64,000 nucleotides of DNA from Candidatus Streptomyces philanthi (GTDB lineage Bacteria > Actinomycetota > Actinomycetes > Streptomycetales > Streptomycetaceae). Shown in pieces: positions 26,146 through 35,992 of the stretch. Within the stretch, counting starts at the first letter, position 1. Each line of letters begins with the position of its first letter. The stretch covers positions 4,464,001-4,528,000 of the forward strand of contig CP073042.1 in NCBI GenBank assembly GCA_018114805.1, written 5' to 3'. Below the pieces are notes generated by a model. It saw only the letters and a program-made list of their open reading frames with translations, made no database searches and was not told where the DNA came from. The translations under genes and the position numbers were made by a program.

Positions 26146-27030
26146 GTGAATGACGGCGGGGCTGGAGCGCCCGGGAGCGGGCATGAAGGGTCTGGGGAGC
26201 TACGTGATTCCGTCATAGACCAGACGCTAGAGGAAACGGGATTAAGTCAGGATAGGCCGCATAGTGCCCGAATGTACGACTTCTTCCTTGGTGGGAAAAC
26301 CAACTACCTTGTCGATAGAGAAGCGGCCAAGGGGGTGATATCTCGCTTTCCCGCCGTTGTTACCCCTGCGCGAGCGAATCGTGCCTTCATGCATCGGTCA
26401 GTCCGTCACCTAGCCGCAGAATGCGGCATCCGCCAATTCATCGACGTGGGCACCGGTATCCCGACGGAACCCAATGTGCACGAGGTGGCACAGGCCGTGG
26501 CCCCGGATAGCAGGATCGTGTACGTGGACAATGACCCGATCGTCCTCGTGCACGCAGAAGAACTGCTGGACAGCACACCAAGTGGGGCGACGCGTTACGT
26601 GGAAGCCGACGCCACCGACCCGCGAGCCGTGCTGGACGCAGTTGAGAGAACGCGGTGCATCGACTTCACGGAACCCTTAGCGCTGAACCTCCATGCCCTT
26701 CTGCACTTCGTTCCCGACGACCGCCACCCCTACGTGATCGTGCGAGACCTCGTCGATCGACTTGCCCCGGGGTCCTACCTCTTGCTGTCACACGTAACGT
26801 ACGACTTTGAGCCCGAAGCTTGGCACGCGGTCGCCGAGATCTACACGAGGCGTGGAACTCCTGCCCAGATTCGCAGTCGAGCTGAAGTGCTGCGGTTCTT
26901 CGACGGCCTGGACGTTGTCGAGCCTGGGCTAGTAGTTGCCCACCGGTGGCGTCCTGAGCCGGCCAGCGGCCCCAGCCTGGTCACAGAGACCGAGGTGTCC
27001 CTCTACGTGGGTGTCGGGCGCAAGAAGTAG
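26146..27030 (+). CDS. DUF574-type SAM-dependent methyltransferase
   Basis: 294 residues from GTG 26146, with a GAGGGAG site about 6 nt upstream; an in-frame start further upstream is possible. The family hallmarks are present: SARMYDFFLGGKTNYLVDRE, a glycine-rich SAM site QFIDVGTGIPTEPN, YVDNDPIVLVHAEELL, YVEADATDP and LNLHALLHFVPD. Members are widespread in Streptomyces next to WhiJ-type regulators. The methylated substrate is unknown. Confidence 0.85.
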   Translation: MNDGGAGAPGSGHEGSGELRDSVIDQTLEETGLSQDRPHSARMYDFFLGGKTNYLVDREAAKGVISRFPAVVTPARANRAFMHRSVRHLAAECGIRQFIDVGTGIPTEPNVHEVAQAVAPDSRIVYVDNDPIVLVHAEELLDSTPSGATRYVEADATDPRAVLDAVERTRCIDFTEPLALNLHALLHFVPDDRHPYVIVRDLVDRLAPGSYLLLSHVTYDFEPEAWHAVAEIYTRRGTPAQIRSRAEVLRFFDGLDVVEPGLVVAHRWRPEPASGPSLVTETEVSLYVGVGRKK

Positions 27031-27089
27031 TGCTGCTGCCAGCGGTGCCCCGCGCCTGTGGGGGTAACAGCCGCCGGCAGTGGGGGAAG

Positions 27090-27984
27090 TCACCACTGCT
27101 TGAGTAGATCCCGCATTCGCTGCACTGACCGACTGCGCCCCAAGGAGACCTTGCGAGCGCGGTCAAAGATCCGCTTTCGCACGTCGACCTGGCCTTCGTC
27201 CTGTAGATACTGAGCCCTCTCAAGTCCTTCGATATACACGATGTCCGGAAGTGCTTGCTCAGCGAAGGCAAAGATCGTGGTTACGCCCAAGAAGCTCGGC
27301 ACGTTTAATGTGCGCAACTCCAGAACGTGGAAGACGTATCGCGGACCATCCGACAGCTCGATTAGGTGATTGAGCTGTCGACGCATCACGTTCGGATTCC
27401 CCACGCCGCGAAGCAATGTGAGTTCATCGATCACGAAGTAGAGCTTCTTGGGCGTCTCCCACATCTGCCGCTGCCGCTCAAGGCGAAGCTCTACCAGCCG
27501 CTCGACCGCGTCGGCGTAGACGTCCGGCCCTCCTGAAATCACCGCGCGGGCATAGTCTGGGATCTGTAGCAGCCTTGAGAGATGCGCCGGTTCGTACGAC
27601 CGCACACGCTGGGCCATGCTCTCGAAGCTCACATGGCTGATGGCGTGCTTGGTCGCTACGTCCTTCCACGGCCTCCACCAAGCACTTTCGTTCGCTTCCT
27701 CGGCGAGGCGCACGAGGCTGCCCCGCTCTTCGGGGTCTACGACCCCATAGGCATCCAATAAGTGACGAAGGTCCTGCCGTTTGAACTCGTGTATGCCGCT
27801 TTCGACTCGGCTGAGCTTCGAGGAGGAGAAGCCGACCTTCGCCCCGACGTTTTTCTGCGTCTCCCCTCGCTGAGTGCGGATGTCCCACAAGGCGCGGTCC
27901 CACGACCATCCGTTGGGCGATGGGCGCTGTATCCGCTCTCAGGTGCCGTACTTGTCGTCGGTCTGCATTGTCCGAGACTCCCAT
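27090..27984 (-). pseudogene. XRE/DUF5753 (WhiJ-like) regulator with an early frameshift
   Basis: ATG 27984 opens MGVSDNADRR and TAPIAQRMVVGPRL, then an extra base near 27893 shifts the frame. The body continues with the HTH (WDIRTQRGETQKNVG, SKLSRVESG) and the DUF5753 domain (AWWRPWKDVA, YEPAHLSRLLQIPDYARA, FVIDELTLLRGVG, VVTTIFAF-like VTTIFAFAEQ). Joined length is about 297 residues, typical for the family. It is the expected repressor partner of the DUF397 protein at 25690. If the frameshift is real it may be inactive. Confidence 0.78.
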
Positions 27985-28196
27985 GTGAACCTCCCTGGTG
28001 ACACGAAGCTTTCTCAGTCTTAATGAGAGCCATCGTGCAGTACTCACCCAGTCGCCGAGGGCGAGTCGCCAAGATACGCAGCGCAGGGTAAAATACTAGG
28101 TTTTGCTCATTCGTCGGGTAGGGCGCGTGTACTGACCAATGAGTACACCTGCGGCCACCTCGCCTGGTCAAGGTGAGGCGGCCTCTACGGTGTTCG

Positions 28197-28613
28197 TCAG
28201 GTTCCAGCGAGGCAATCCGAGAGGCCGAGGGCAGCCGCGGCGACTGCCAGAGCGGCGCACAGGCCGCGCCTCTGAGAGCGTTGGACGGATAAGGCTGGGA
28301 GAGCTATCTGGTGCGTCGGGCCAGGTGGCGAGGTGGACCTCGATGGCAGCCAAGCCGAGGTGGGCAGCCACGTTCCAACCTGCAGTGGAGGTCGGTTCCC
28401 AGCCGAGGCGAACGTGGCCACGAGAGCCTCGGGGCACCGGCGGGTAGCCAGGTGACGGCGATCGGTCCGTTGGGCAGGCCGGAGACGCGCTGGACCAGTG
28501 CACTCCGTACGCCGTGCGGCATGGGCCGTACGGTGAGGCTGTGCAGCGGAAGGCGGTGCGGCGGGTTGACGTGTGGCGAGATGGGGGTCTTCTCTCCGAG
28601 GTCGTCGGGTTGG
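28197..28613 (-). pseudogene. Hypothetical protein with several frameshifts
   Basis: A coherent protein is visible over three frames: LNRQPDDLGEKTPISPHVNP, LTVRPMPHGVRSALVQRVSG, GPIAVTWLPAGAP, LVATFASAG, then WEPTSTAGWNVAAHLGLA. It begins right after the stop of the gene at 28618 and has no ATG/GTG start of its own. I do not know the family. Its arrangement in the same direction as the DUF317-type genes suggests a shared operon. Confidence 0.35.
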
Positions 28614-28617
28614 CGGT

Positions 28618-28830
28618 TCAGGTCCAGCCGAGAGCGTTGCTGACTGCTGCTGGGAGGTAGTCCTCCTGCCCGTCGTCGGCGATGAACGCCCTGCCGTCCC
28701 GGACCACTATCTTGGCGCCCAGGTAGTGGGTGAAGGGGAAGTCGGGGTTGACGGCGAGACGGATCGGGAGTTCTGGGTCAAGGTCGTTGAGTTGGTGGAG
28801 GAGGTGGCCGACGGTCTGCCATGCGGGCAC
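28618..28830 (-). CDS. Small hypothetical element protein
   Basis: 70 residues from GTG 28830, with GGAAGG exactly 5 nt upstream. Sequence character: WQTVGHLLHQLNDLDPELPI, then FPFTHYLGAKIVVRDGRAFI and YLPAAVSNALGW. Compact, no low-complexity segments, no known domain. A strong ribosome site and balanced composition support a real gene. Confidence 0.6.
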   Translation of the reverse strand: MPAWQTVGHLLHQLNDLDPELPIRLAVNPDFPFTHYLGAKIVVRDGRAFIADDGQEDYLPAAVSNALGWT

Positions 28831-28998
28831 GAGAACCTTCCGGGAGCGGTAAAGAACGTCGAGCTGGGTGTTGGTTGTGGTCTGTCGAGCGCGGTCCCGC
28901 CCCCGCACGCGGCTGGTGGTCGAGAAGGGCCCGGTGTCGCAGGGTGGGCTGGGGCAGCTACGTGTTGGCTGAGATCAGCGCTGGCCGGTGGTGCGTGG

Positions 28999-29157
28999 TC
29001 ATTCGAGGAGGGCGCGCTGCCACTGGCGCTGTTCGACACGGCGGCGGAGGGTCTTCGCGCGCCGACCGTACTGGCCGGGCAGATAGAAGACAGGTGCAGC
29101 GTCGGGCGTAGGCGCACTTGCGGCGGTATCCGGGGCGGGTGGCCAAGAGCATGCGCA
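28999..29157 (-). CDS. Possible small basic Cys-containing protein, frameshifted
   Basis: A short frame, MLLATRPGYRRKCAYARRCT, shifts into FYLPGQYGRRAKTLRRRVEQ and QWQRALLE before TGA 28999-29001. The composition (Arg/Lys/Cys-rich) looks like a small nucleic-acid-binding protein, and the DUF317 gene ends 21 bp upstream. The frame has to change once, so support is limited. Confidence 0.3.
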   Translation of the reverse strand, partial: CACSWPPAPDTAASAPTPDAAPVFYLPGQYGRRAKTLRRRVEQRQWQRALLE

Positions 29158-29177
29158 AGGTGGGTTGTCCTTGTCGG

Positions 29178-29519
29178 TCAGTGGTGTGCGACGAGGGCAG
29201 CGATGAAGCCGGTAACGGCCTCGGCGGGGGTGTCGAAGCCGAACTCCTGCTCCCACGGTCCGCCTTCGGTCGGCTGTACCCGGACCCGCCAAACGATGCG
29301 GCGCTGCCACGCGTCGGGATCTTCGGGCAGCCAGCCGACGTACGTACGCCCGTCCGGGCTCGTTGCGTGGACGTCGGCTTCCGGGGTATCGACCACCGAC
29401 CAGCCGAGGGCCTTGAGGAGGTCGAGCACGGGGGTCGCGCAGTGGCCGCTGGAGAGCCAACCACAGGCTTCCGCGACTGGGCGAGCGGTGGCAGGCAGGA
29501 GAGTGGTGGAGGTGCTCAC
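29178..29519 (-). CDS. DUF317 protein, single domain
   Basis: 113 residues from GTG 29519 (AAGGGA upstream). It shows the DUF317 pattern: WLSSGHCATPVLDLLKALGW, ATSPDGRTYVGWLPED and FDTPAEAVT-type FGFDTPAEAVTGFIAALV. DUF317 is a Streptomyces family usually found on plasmids and integrative elements; function unknown. It is about half the size of the two-domain protein at 30043-31002. Confidence 0.75.
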   Translation of the reverse strand: MSTSTTLLPATARPVAEACGWLSSGHCATPVLDLLKALGWSVVDTPEADVHATSPDGRTYVGWLPEDPDAWQRRIVWRVRVQPTEGGPWEQEFGFDTPAEAVTGFIAALVAHH

Positions 29520-29744
29520 GGGTAGAGATCCCTTCGTTGAACTGGGGTTTTTCCCGTACCCGTACGTTGGCATGCGGTCTGGCGGAGTGCGTAGTCCTTA
29601 TCCCGGGAAGTGGTGTCTGCCGTGGGCGAACCGGCGGTCGTGGGAGTTGGGCCGGGGTTGGGGAATAGGCCGGCCGGCGCGGTTGTCCTGGTGGGGCTGC
29701 GGCAGCGGGCTGCACGGGATCGAGGGGGCTCTCGGGTGGCTGGG

Positions 29745-30005
29745 ATGGACAGAGGCCGGGTCGGCATGGGGCTGGAGGGCAAGGTTCGTGCTGCGGGGCG
29801 GCCATGGACGGTGGGGGACATCGCGATGGTCGCCGACGGTCAGTGGGCCATCGGCGTGCAGGTCGGCTGAGGCCGGGAGGGAGGCGCGGCGGTGGGGAAG
29901 AGGGTCGCGGATGGGCGGCGCGTGGAGCTGACGTTGGAGGAGTTGGCCCGCGCAGTGGACCCGCGCCTCGATGACGACACCGGCGAGGGCGGTCTGCCTT
30001 CCTGA
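29745..30005 (+). CDS. Possible small plus-strand gene with an internal TGA
   Basis: The frame reads RPWTVGDIAMVADGQWAIG to TGA at 29868-29870 and then, in the same frame from GTG 29892, RVADGRRVELTLEELARAVD and ends at TGA 30003-30005. Each half looks protein-like. It could be one gene with a nonsense codon or two tiny genes. Start and function are unknown. Confidence 0.3.
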
Positions 30006-30042
30006 TCAGCGGCGGGGCCTGGGGAGCCTTGAAGCCGGCGGG

Positions 30043-31002
30043 TCAGCGGCTGCGGCGTGAGACCGACAGGTTCGCCAGCGGTTTGGCCCTGAGCGCGGGC
30101 CCCGGGCTGCTCGGCCGGCCGCGTGTCGCGGTCGCCGTGCGGCTGCGGGCAGCCATGACGCGCAGGTCTGCGGCTGTCCGCGGAAGGTGGGCGGCGCGGT
30201 GGAGGGCCTGAGTGACAGCGGTGCGACGCACGTCCATGGGTGTGGGAGCGCGTGGCGCTCGGGGCACCGGGGGAGCGGTTCGACAGTCGGGTTGACCGGG
30301 GTGAGGATGGCCAGGTGCTGCATCGTGCGGCGGAGCTGATGGCGCTCTCGTACGACCGGGGTGGGGTCGGTCATGGCGGCGGCGGTCGCGGCGATCAGGT
30401 GGTCGGGTGTGCGGGCGGAGAAGAGGACCTCCGCGCGGGTGCTCCAGCCGGGCGGACCGGCCCAGAAGCTCTACGGCCTCGCCGTCCGAGCGGGAGCGGC
30501 GGTTGTCGATGAGGATGCCCGTCTGGTCCGGCGCGATGATCTCGATGGTGCCCAGCTCGGTGCTGTGGGCGCGGGTCCAGCCGGCGTCGAGCAGCGGCTG
30601 CATGGTGTCGGTTCGGCGGTACGACGGGTTCGTCAGGAAGCGGGCGTTGCTCTCGTAGGGGTCGGTTTCGGCGTAGTCGCGGGCGAGAGCGGTGGTGAGG
30701 CCGGCGACGATCTCGGCTGGGGTGACGTGGTTGCAGGTTGCTGTCCAGCGGGGGGCGGAGAGGGCGTTCTGGGCCGCGGTGATCTTCCACAGTTCGAAGT
30801 CGTCGCCGAACCAGCCGATACGGACCCGCTGGTCTGGCGAGGTCACCAGGAGCTGGCAGGGCCCGTCATCGATCTGGTGGTGCGGCCAGTGGGCGACGGG
30901 GGCGAAGCCGGCTTCGCCCGTCCCGTTGGAGCCGGCCAGGCAGCGGGGGCTGAACAGGACTTCTTGGTAGGGGTCCTGGCCGTCGGGGCGCGGGTGGCGC
31001 AT
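30043..31002 (-). pseudogene. Two-domain DUF317 protein with compensating frameshifts
   Basis: From ATG 31002: VLFSPRCLAGSNGTGEAGFA, VTSPDQRVRIGWFGDDFELW and PAEIVAGLTTALARDY make the first DUF317 domain. LLDAGWTRAHSTELGTIEII and GILIDNRRSRSDGEAVELLG begin the second. Near 30460 the frame changes (continuing WSTRAEVLFSARTPDHLIAA), then returns near 30250 to the original frame (MDVRRTAVTQALHRAAHLP). Two opposite one-base changes would restore a protein of about 320 residues. Function unknown. Confidence 0.65.
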
Positions 31003-31122
31003 GCGTCAGCTCCGGAAGTGAGGGAGGGGCACGTGCCCGCGTGCCCGGCCGAGCGGCTACTCGGCCGGACACGGGCGCGGTGGCAAGGAGGGATGCGCGG
31101 CGGACTCTTGGCGGCATGCGGG

Positions 31123-31960
31123 CTACCGGCCCCGGCTGGGGGCGGATTGTTGGGTGAAGGCCGCCGGGACTCGCGGTTGAGGCTGTGACGGGTGGCTGAA
31201 GACGGTGCTCGGTACGGCGGTGCTCCGCCGCAGCGCCGCTGCCGTATGCACGTCACCGGCTCCCAGCGGCACGTGGGAGTGAGCTTGGGCCGCCGACCTG
31301 GCGGGGGCCGGGGGAGTCGAAAGCCTTTCCGTGATGGGGTTGCTCCAGTGCTCGACGGCTGTGTAGACAGGGCCCAGTGCCTGTCCGGCGCTGGTCAGGA
31401 CGTAGGGTCGCCGTGGCGAGGTCCGACGCGGGCGACCAGGCCGTCGAGTTGAAGCCGGTTGAGGCGTTGCCGGGCGAGGCTCGTGTCCAGGCCGACCTCC
31501 TCGGCGATGTGGACGAACCGCGTGGGACCGCCAGTACCGAGGACTTGAATGACGGCGGTTCAATGCCACAGGTGCAGACGGCGCAGGGAGTCCTCGACGC
31601 GTTCGGCCGCAGCCACCGTGCCGAGCGAGAGATGGTGCTGGGACCAGTCCGCGAGAGCCCGGTGAACGAGAGAGACAGCGCCGCGCCGAGGGCGCTTAGC
31701 TGGTACGGAGCCTGATGAGTGTCGCCCACTCGGGTGACCAGCCCATCGGCGTGCATCCGCCCCAGGCGCCGGCGGAGGGTCGGTTCGCGGACGAACGGGA
31801 GATGCGCGGCCAGTTCACGCGTGCGCAGCGGGCCGTGGTGTGCCAGGGTCTGCGTCGTCCAGGTGGTCCATTTCGGTGATATGCGAGACAGCGTGTCCTC
31901 AACATGTTGAGCGTCGAGGGAGCTGAGCGGTGAGCCGGAGGGTTGCGTGGGGGTGAGCAT
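31123..31960 (-). pseudogene. Double winged-helix (HxlR-like) regulator, heavily broken
   Basis: From ATG 31960: WTTQTLAHHGPLRTRELAAH and LRRRLGRMHADGLVTR form one winged helix. A 2-bp duplication in a TCTCTC run near 31690 shifts the frame; the next part (VHRALADWSQHHLSLGT) meets TGA at 31560-31562, then a second winged helix follows (GGPTRFVHIAEEVGLDTSLA, RLNRLQLDGLVARVGP). A third shift leads to YVLTSAGQALGPVYTAVEHW and a C-terminal tail HTAAALRRSTAVPS. At least three lesions make it non-functional as read. Confidence 0.6.
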
Positions 31961-31984
31961 GAGGGGTGTCCTTTCGGCGAGGGG

Positions 31985-32847
31985 TCAGCGGGAGCGAGAG
32001 GGCTTGTTGGGTGTTTCGGGTGCGGGTGCGGGTGCGGGTGCGGGAGGACCATCGCCGATGGCGGGCTGGTTTGCCGACGCGTCGCTGCGGCTGAGGGCGG
32101 CGAAGACGCGGGGCTGCGTGGTGCGAGCGTCGCGCAGGGCGGCCTGGCCCTGCGCGGTGAGCGACAGGAACTGTCCGGGCCGGTAGAGACTCTCGCGCGT
32201 GTCCTGTTCCAGCAGCCCTTCGGCGACCAGTCCCTGGACGGTTTCGGGCCACACGCTCGGGTTGGGACGTTGGCCGTGCCCGTCGGAGAGGTAGGCGTAG
32301 CCGTAGACCGCACTGCGGTGGAAGCGCCTCCACCGCACGCAGGGCATCGAGCCCGCGCTCGCCGGCAACGGCCCAGTCATCGCCTCGACCGTGACCGTGA
32401 ACCTCCCCGCGTGAGGGCTGGGCAGCGTTCGCCTCGGTCAGGAGATGGCGGTACACGAAGATCGCCTCGGCGAGGCGCTCGAAGACCCTGTTCTGTCGCG
32501 AGGCGAGCTGCTCGACCTGCCGCTCCGCGGACCGCACAGGCTCGTACGTGTCAGATGCGCCGGTAAACTCGCCGCGTGCGACGGGTTCGAGCACTTCGAG
32601 GGTGGCACGGGTTGCATGCGACATGCGGTTGTGCAACTCGTCGAGTTCGTGGGCGGCTCCGATGGTGTGCGTGGCGGCGCGGTACAGCGGGTCGCTCGGC
32701 TGGTAGGCGATGTTCAGGGTGTAAGGGGTCTGTGACGTCGAGCTGCTCGGCAACGAGATGGGCGCCGGGCCGCTCGGTGGGATCGTGGGGGTTCACCCAG
32801 TCGTCTCCTGCCGGGTGAGCGACCAGCCGGCGAGGGTGGGCGTTCAT
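31985..32847 (-). pseudogene. Hypothetical element protein with two frameshifts
   Basis: ATG 32847 overlaps the RelE-like stop (ATGA). Frames in order: MNAHPRRLVAHPAGDDWVNP, then (shift near 32730) TPYTLNIAYQPSDPLYRAAT, IGAAHELDELHNRMSHATRA and EQLASRQNRVFERLAEAIFV (coiled-coil-like), then (shift near 32320) YAYLSDGHGQRPNPSVWPET and LVAEGLLEQDTRESLYRPGQ, a winged-helix-like end. A hexanucleotide repeat (GGGTGC)n at 32020-32042 encodes Pro-Ala dipeptides near the C-terminus. Family not recognised. Confidence 0.5.
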
Positions 32848-33317
32848 CGCTGGGCAACCCTTCGCGTCACGGCAGTTGGAGGTTGGCCCGACGCCGCAGA
32901 GAGCGCCGGGACGGCTGTCTGCCGGCCGGCCGCGCCAGGCGAGCGGGACTGGGCGGCCCGCACCCGAGCCGCGGCAGCAGCACGCGCATCGGCCTGCTCA
33001 GGTGCGGTACGCAACTGCGCCGAGCGGTAGACCTCGTAATCCTGGCGGCTGCCAGCGGCGACGAGGTAGATCTCGCGGTCGTGGGTCGAACTCGGTGAGG
33101 CCGGGCGGAACTGGATGACCATCCGGTAGGAGACGGCGGGATCGACGTAGACCTTCTGGAAGCCCGCGAGGCGACCCTTAAGCGGCAGGCAGTCGTTACT
33201 CCCGTGCACCAGGTTCTGTAGTTCCAACAGCGCCAAGTCCCTTATGCGATCCGGGAGCGCCCGAAGATCGGCGATGGCGTCAGGGTGCGCGGCGAAGGCG
33301 AAGCGGGCCCGACTCAC
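32844..33317 (-). CDS. RelE/ParE-superfamily toxin-like protein
   Basis: 157 residues from GTG 33317 (GGGAGG 5 nt upstream). The first 105 residues follow the RelE/ParE plan: HPDAIADLRALPDRIRDLAL (helix), LPLKGRLAGFQKVYVD, SYRMVIQFRPAS and REIYLVAAGSRQDYEVYR. The Arg/Tyr positions of the strand region suggest an mRNA-interferase-like fold. A 50-residue Ala/Arg-rich tail is extra. No clear antitoxin gene is adjacent, so a house-keeping or solitary role is possible. It overlaps neighbours on both sides in the operon. Confidence 0.55.
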   Translation of the reverse strand: MSRARFAFAAHPDAIADLRALPDRIRDLALLELQNLVHGSNDCLPLKGRLAGFQKVYVDPAVSYRMVIQFRPASPSSTHDREIYLVAAGSRQDYEVYRSAQLRTAPEQADARAAAAARVRAAQSRSPGAAGRQTAVPALSAASGQPPTAVTRRVAQR

Positions 33318-34092
33318 AGCGACCTCCCGGAACCCGGCCGCTGAGCAGTTCCAGCCGACGGCGCCTGGGGGCATCGGGGCCGCCCTTGGGTAGCGCGGCA
33401 ACCCCGGGCGATCGACGGAGCGCGGCACGGGCCCGGTGGCCGGCGGCCTCACCGCGGTACTCCGACGGTTGCGGCAGGGGCCCACTGCGCTCGTCCAACC
33501 AGCGACGGGCCCTCTCTTCGTCGTGGAAGGCGCCTTCGCGTACCGTGTAGCAGTGGGTGTCGAAGTCCCCTTCCTGCAGGAAGAGGCGAATCGGCGCCTG
33601 TTCGCTGTCGAAGTCCCGCGTCAGCGTCCACGTCTCACACGGCGCGAAGTCCGAGGTCCAACTCCCCAGGACCTCATACCGGGTGCCCGAGTCGCGGATC
33701 TGCTGCTCGACCCGGACGGTGCGGTCATCGGCCGGCTGCATCAGGTCGCCGTCGAGCGCGGTGATCGGCTCGGCGGGGCACCCACGTTCGATCAACCAGT
33801 TCTGCGCGAACGGCACCGTGGCGTGGTATGCCATCTCCAGGGTGTAGGTGTAGGTGTAGGTGGCCTGGTCCAGGTCGCGCGCGACCTTGATCGTGGCGAT
33901 CTGCGGCTGACCTGGCACACCCCAGGTGATCGACCGGTCGTACGCGACGACATAGCTGTGGGCGCGGTCGGGGCCGCTGTGGTGATCCGCCAGGACGGTC
34001 AGGTCCTGCGGCCAGAACGCCTGCTCCGCCTGCCGGGAGTCCGCGTCGGCGGCCACGAGGTCGTCGAGGCGAAGGTCGAGTGCGTAGCTCAC
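33280..34092 (-). CDS. Hypothetical element protein
   Basis: 270 residues from GTG 34092 (GGAGG 7 nt upstream), overlapping the DUF4913 stop. Well-formed core: LDLRLDDLVAADADSRQAEQ, AHSYVVAYDRSITWGVPGQP, NWLIERGCPAEPITALDGDL and YEVLGSWTSDFAPCETWTLT. A repeated TAYTYT-type stretch (residues TYTYTYT) comes from a (GTGTAG)n microsatellite near 33841-33860. The last 50 residues are Arg-rich and may follow a lost stop. It overlaps the RelE-like gene by 38 bp. Family unknown. Confidence 0.5.
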   Translation of the reverse strand: MSYALDLRLDDLVAADADSRQAEQAFWPQDLTVLADHHSGPDRAHSYVVAYDRSITWGVPGQPQIATIKVARDLDQATYTYTYTLEMAYHATVPFAQNWLIERGCPAEPITALDGDLMQPADDRTVRVEQQIRDSGTRYEVLGSWTSDFAPCETWTLTRDFDSEQAPIRLFLQEGDFDTHCYTVREGAFHDEERARRWLDERSGPLPQPSEYRGEAAGHRARAALRRSPGVAALPKGGPDAPRRRRLELLSGRVPGGRCESGPLRLRRAP

Positions 34093-34703
34093 GCCGCCAC
34101 CTCCGCCGTGAGCGGCTGGGGCGCGGGGGTGGCCAGCACCCGGTGGTTGGGCCGGCTTGGGCTGGTGGTGCACGCGGCGAACGGCCCGTCCGGAGCCCGC
34201 AGGTGCGCCAGCGTGTGGTCCAGGTGGTCGCGATGCCAGGTCGCGGGTCCGGTCAAGCCGGCTTCGGTGTCGGTGAGTTGCTGCCGGGCGAGCCAGAGCG
34301 CGTGCAGTCGGGCGACGGCTTCCGGGTGCTCGTGCCACTGCTTGCACCACGGGCGCGTGCTGCTGATCTCCCTGCCGTACACGGGCAGGAACAGGTAGTT
34401 CACCCAGTCGGTGAGAGCGGCGATCTCCGCCGCGTACGCCTCCCCACCCAGGGCGACGATGAACACCGAAGCAGGTCCTTCGTCCTCGCCCTCGGCGTCA
34501 AGCGATTCCGGGAACGGAGCGTGGCCGGCCGCTTCAGTGGCGGTGGCTGCGGGTGGCGGTTCGGAGCCGAGACGGTCGACGATGACGTCGTGCTGCCTGA
34601 CCTCGGCCATGGTCTTGGCGACGATGCTGGCGAGGTCGTCGAGGTCTCCGTCGGGGACGCGGAACGGTTCCTGGTCGGGGGTGGGCGCGCTGGTGTCGGA
34701 CAT
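34089..34703 (-). CDS. DUF4913 protein
   Basis: 204 residues from ATG 34703 (GGAG 9 nt upstream). The conserved DUF4913 core is clear: LTDWVNYLFLPVYGREIS, RPWCKQWHEHPEAVARLHAL, then LTGPATWHRDHLDHTLAHLR and DGPFAAC. These proteins are common on Streptomyces plasmids and integrative elements; function unknown. The stop overlaps the next gene start (GTGA). Confidence 0.8.
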   Translation of the reverse strand: MSDTSAPTPDQEPFRVPDGDLDDLASIVAKTMAEVRQHDVIVDRLGSEPPPAATATEAAGHAPFPESLDAEGEDEGPASVFIVALGGEAYAAEIAALTDWVNYLFLPVYGREISSTRPWCKQWHEHPEAVARLHALWLARQQLTDTEAGLTGPATWHRDHLDHTLAHLRAPDGPFAACTTSPSRPNHRVLATPAPQPLTAEVAA

Positions 34704-34796
34704 GGGGGCATGCTCCATCTGTGAGACGACGACACGCCGAAGAGGATCTGGAGGAACCGCGATTTGGTCCGGCCGGGAAATGCTGGTGCAGGGGCG

Positions 34797-35991
34797 CTAC
34801 GTCGTCGTGCAGTGGAGGCAGCGCGGGAAGGGAGGCGCCGACAACTGCACTGCTCGGCTGGCCTGTTGAGGCACGAAACCGTTGCCCAGTGCGGTGAGTT
34901 GGGCTGGTCGTCCGAGCCCGGGGGTTGCGGTGACCCAGCCGGGCTCCAGGCCCTGCATCTACTCCACGAAGTCGGCACGAAGCCGTCCGGCCGTATCGGT
35001 GGGCGCAGGCGCGGGGCGGGTGAGCGTCTCCCACCGGGCGATGGCAGCTGCGTACGCCCCCCATCGCTGGTCGGCTCCCCGGTTCCCGGAGCCGATTCCG
35101 TCCAGAGCGGCAATGCCGCTGCCGTCAGGGGAGGGCGCCGACCCGTGCCCGTTCGGCTTCCCGAGGTGCGCGTGTCGCGGGCCCGTGGTGTGGGCAACAG
35201 TGACGCCGCTGCGCTCGGCAGGGTCATGTCCCGATTGCCGTGCCGCTGGTTGGGCGAGCCCTTGGTCCCGCCCGACGCCTTCGGTGTGGGCAGGAGCTGC
35301 ATCACCTCGTCGGCCAGGTTCGGGTCGTGCCTTCGCTCGTCCCCTGACAGGGGTATTGCGAGCTGCCGTCCATCGCGATGTTGCTGGCCGGCGTCTTGCA
35401 CCGAGCGTTCGGCGGGCCAGGCGGCGAGGAAAACGCGTTCGCGGCGGTGGAGGGCTCCGATATCGGAGGCGCGAAGCACGAGTCACCTCGCGTCGTACCG
35501 GAGGCCGGCCAGGGATCCGAGTACGCCACCGAGTGCCCGCAGAGGAGGCTGACCTGGGGTGTCTCCCAGACACCACGGGCAGAGTTCCACGTCGCCAGGG
35601 GAACCCGCGGGGGAGGTGAGGAGGCCGCGCACATTCTCGATCAACCAGGCAAGGTCGGAGGGCTTCGACCGCACAGGCGACGTGCAGCCACAGCCCGGAG
35701 CGGGTCTGGGCGTTGAGTCCGGCCCGGCGGCCGGCGACCGAGACGTCTTTGACAGGGGAAACCCGCCGTCAGGACGCACACCCGGGGAACGGCGGTCCAG
35801 TCGACGGCCGTGATATCGCCGAGGTTCGGGAGGTCGGGCCAGTGGCGGGCCAGGATGCGTGAGGCGTTCGGATCGACTTCCGCGTGCCAGGCCAGCGTGC
35901 CGCCGAGCGCGGACTGGATGCCCAGGTCCAGCCCCCCGTACCCCGAGCAGAGCGAGCCGATAAGCGGAGGGCACGCGATGGCGGTCCGCAT
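34797..35991 (-). pseudogene. C5-cytosine DNA methyltransferase, multiple frameshifts
   Basis: Motif I (LIGSLCSGYGGLDLG) follows ATG 35991, then HAEVDPNASRILARHWPDLP and the catalytic PCQ (LTAGFPCQ). After a shift come LIENVRGLLTSPAGSPGDVE (ENV motif) and VLGSLAGLRYDAR; after further shifts RASDIGALHRRERVF, then FVEWMQGLEPGWVT and the closing motif LTALGNGFVPQQA, with TAG 34797-34799. At least three frame changes are needed, so it cannot be made as read. It was probably a phage/element-type modification enzyme of about 395 residues. Confidence 0.7.
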
Positions 35992-35992
35992 G

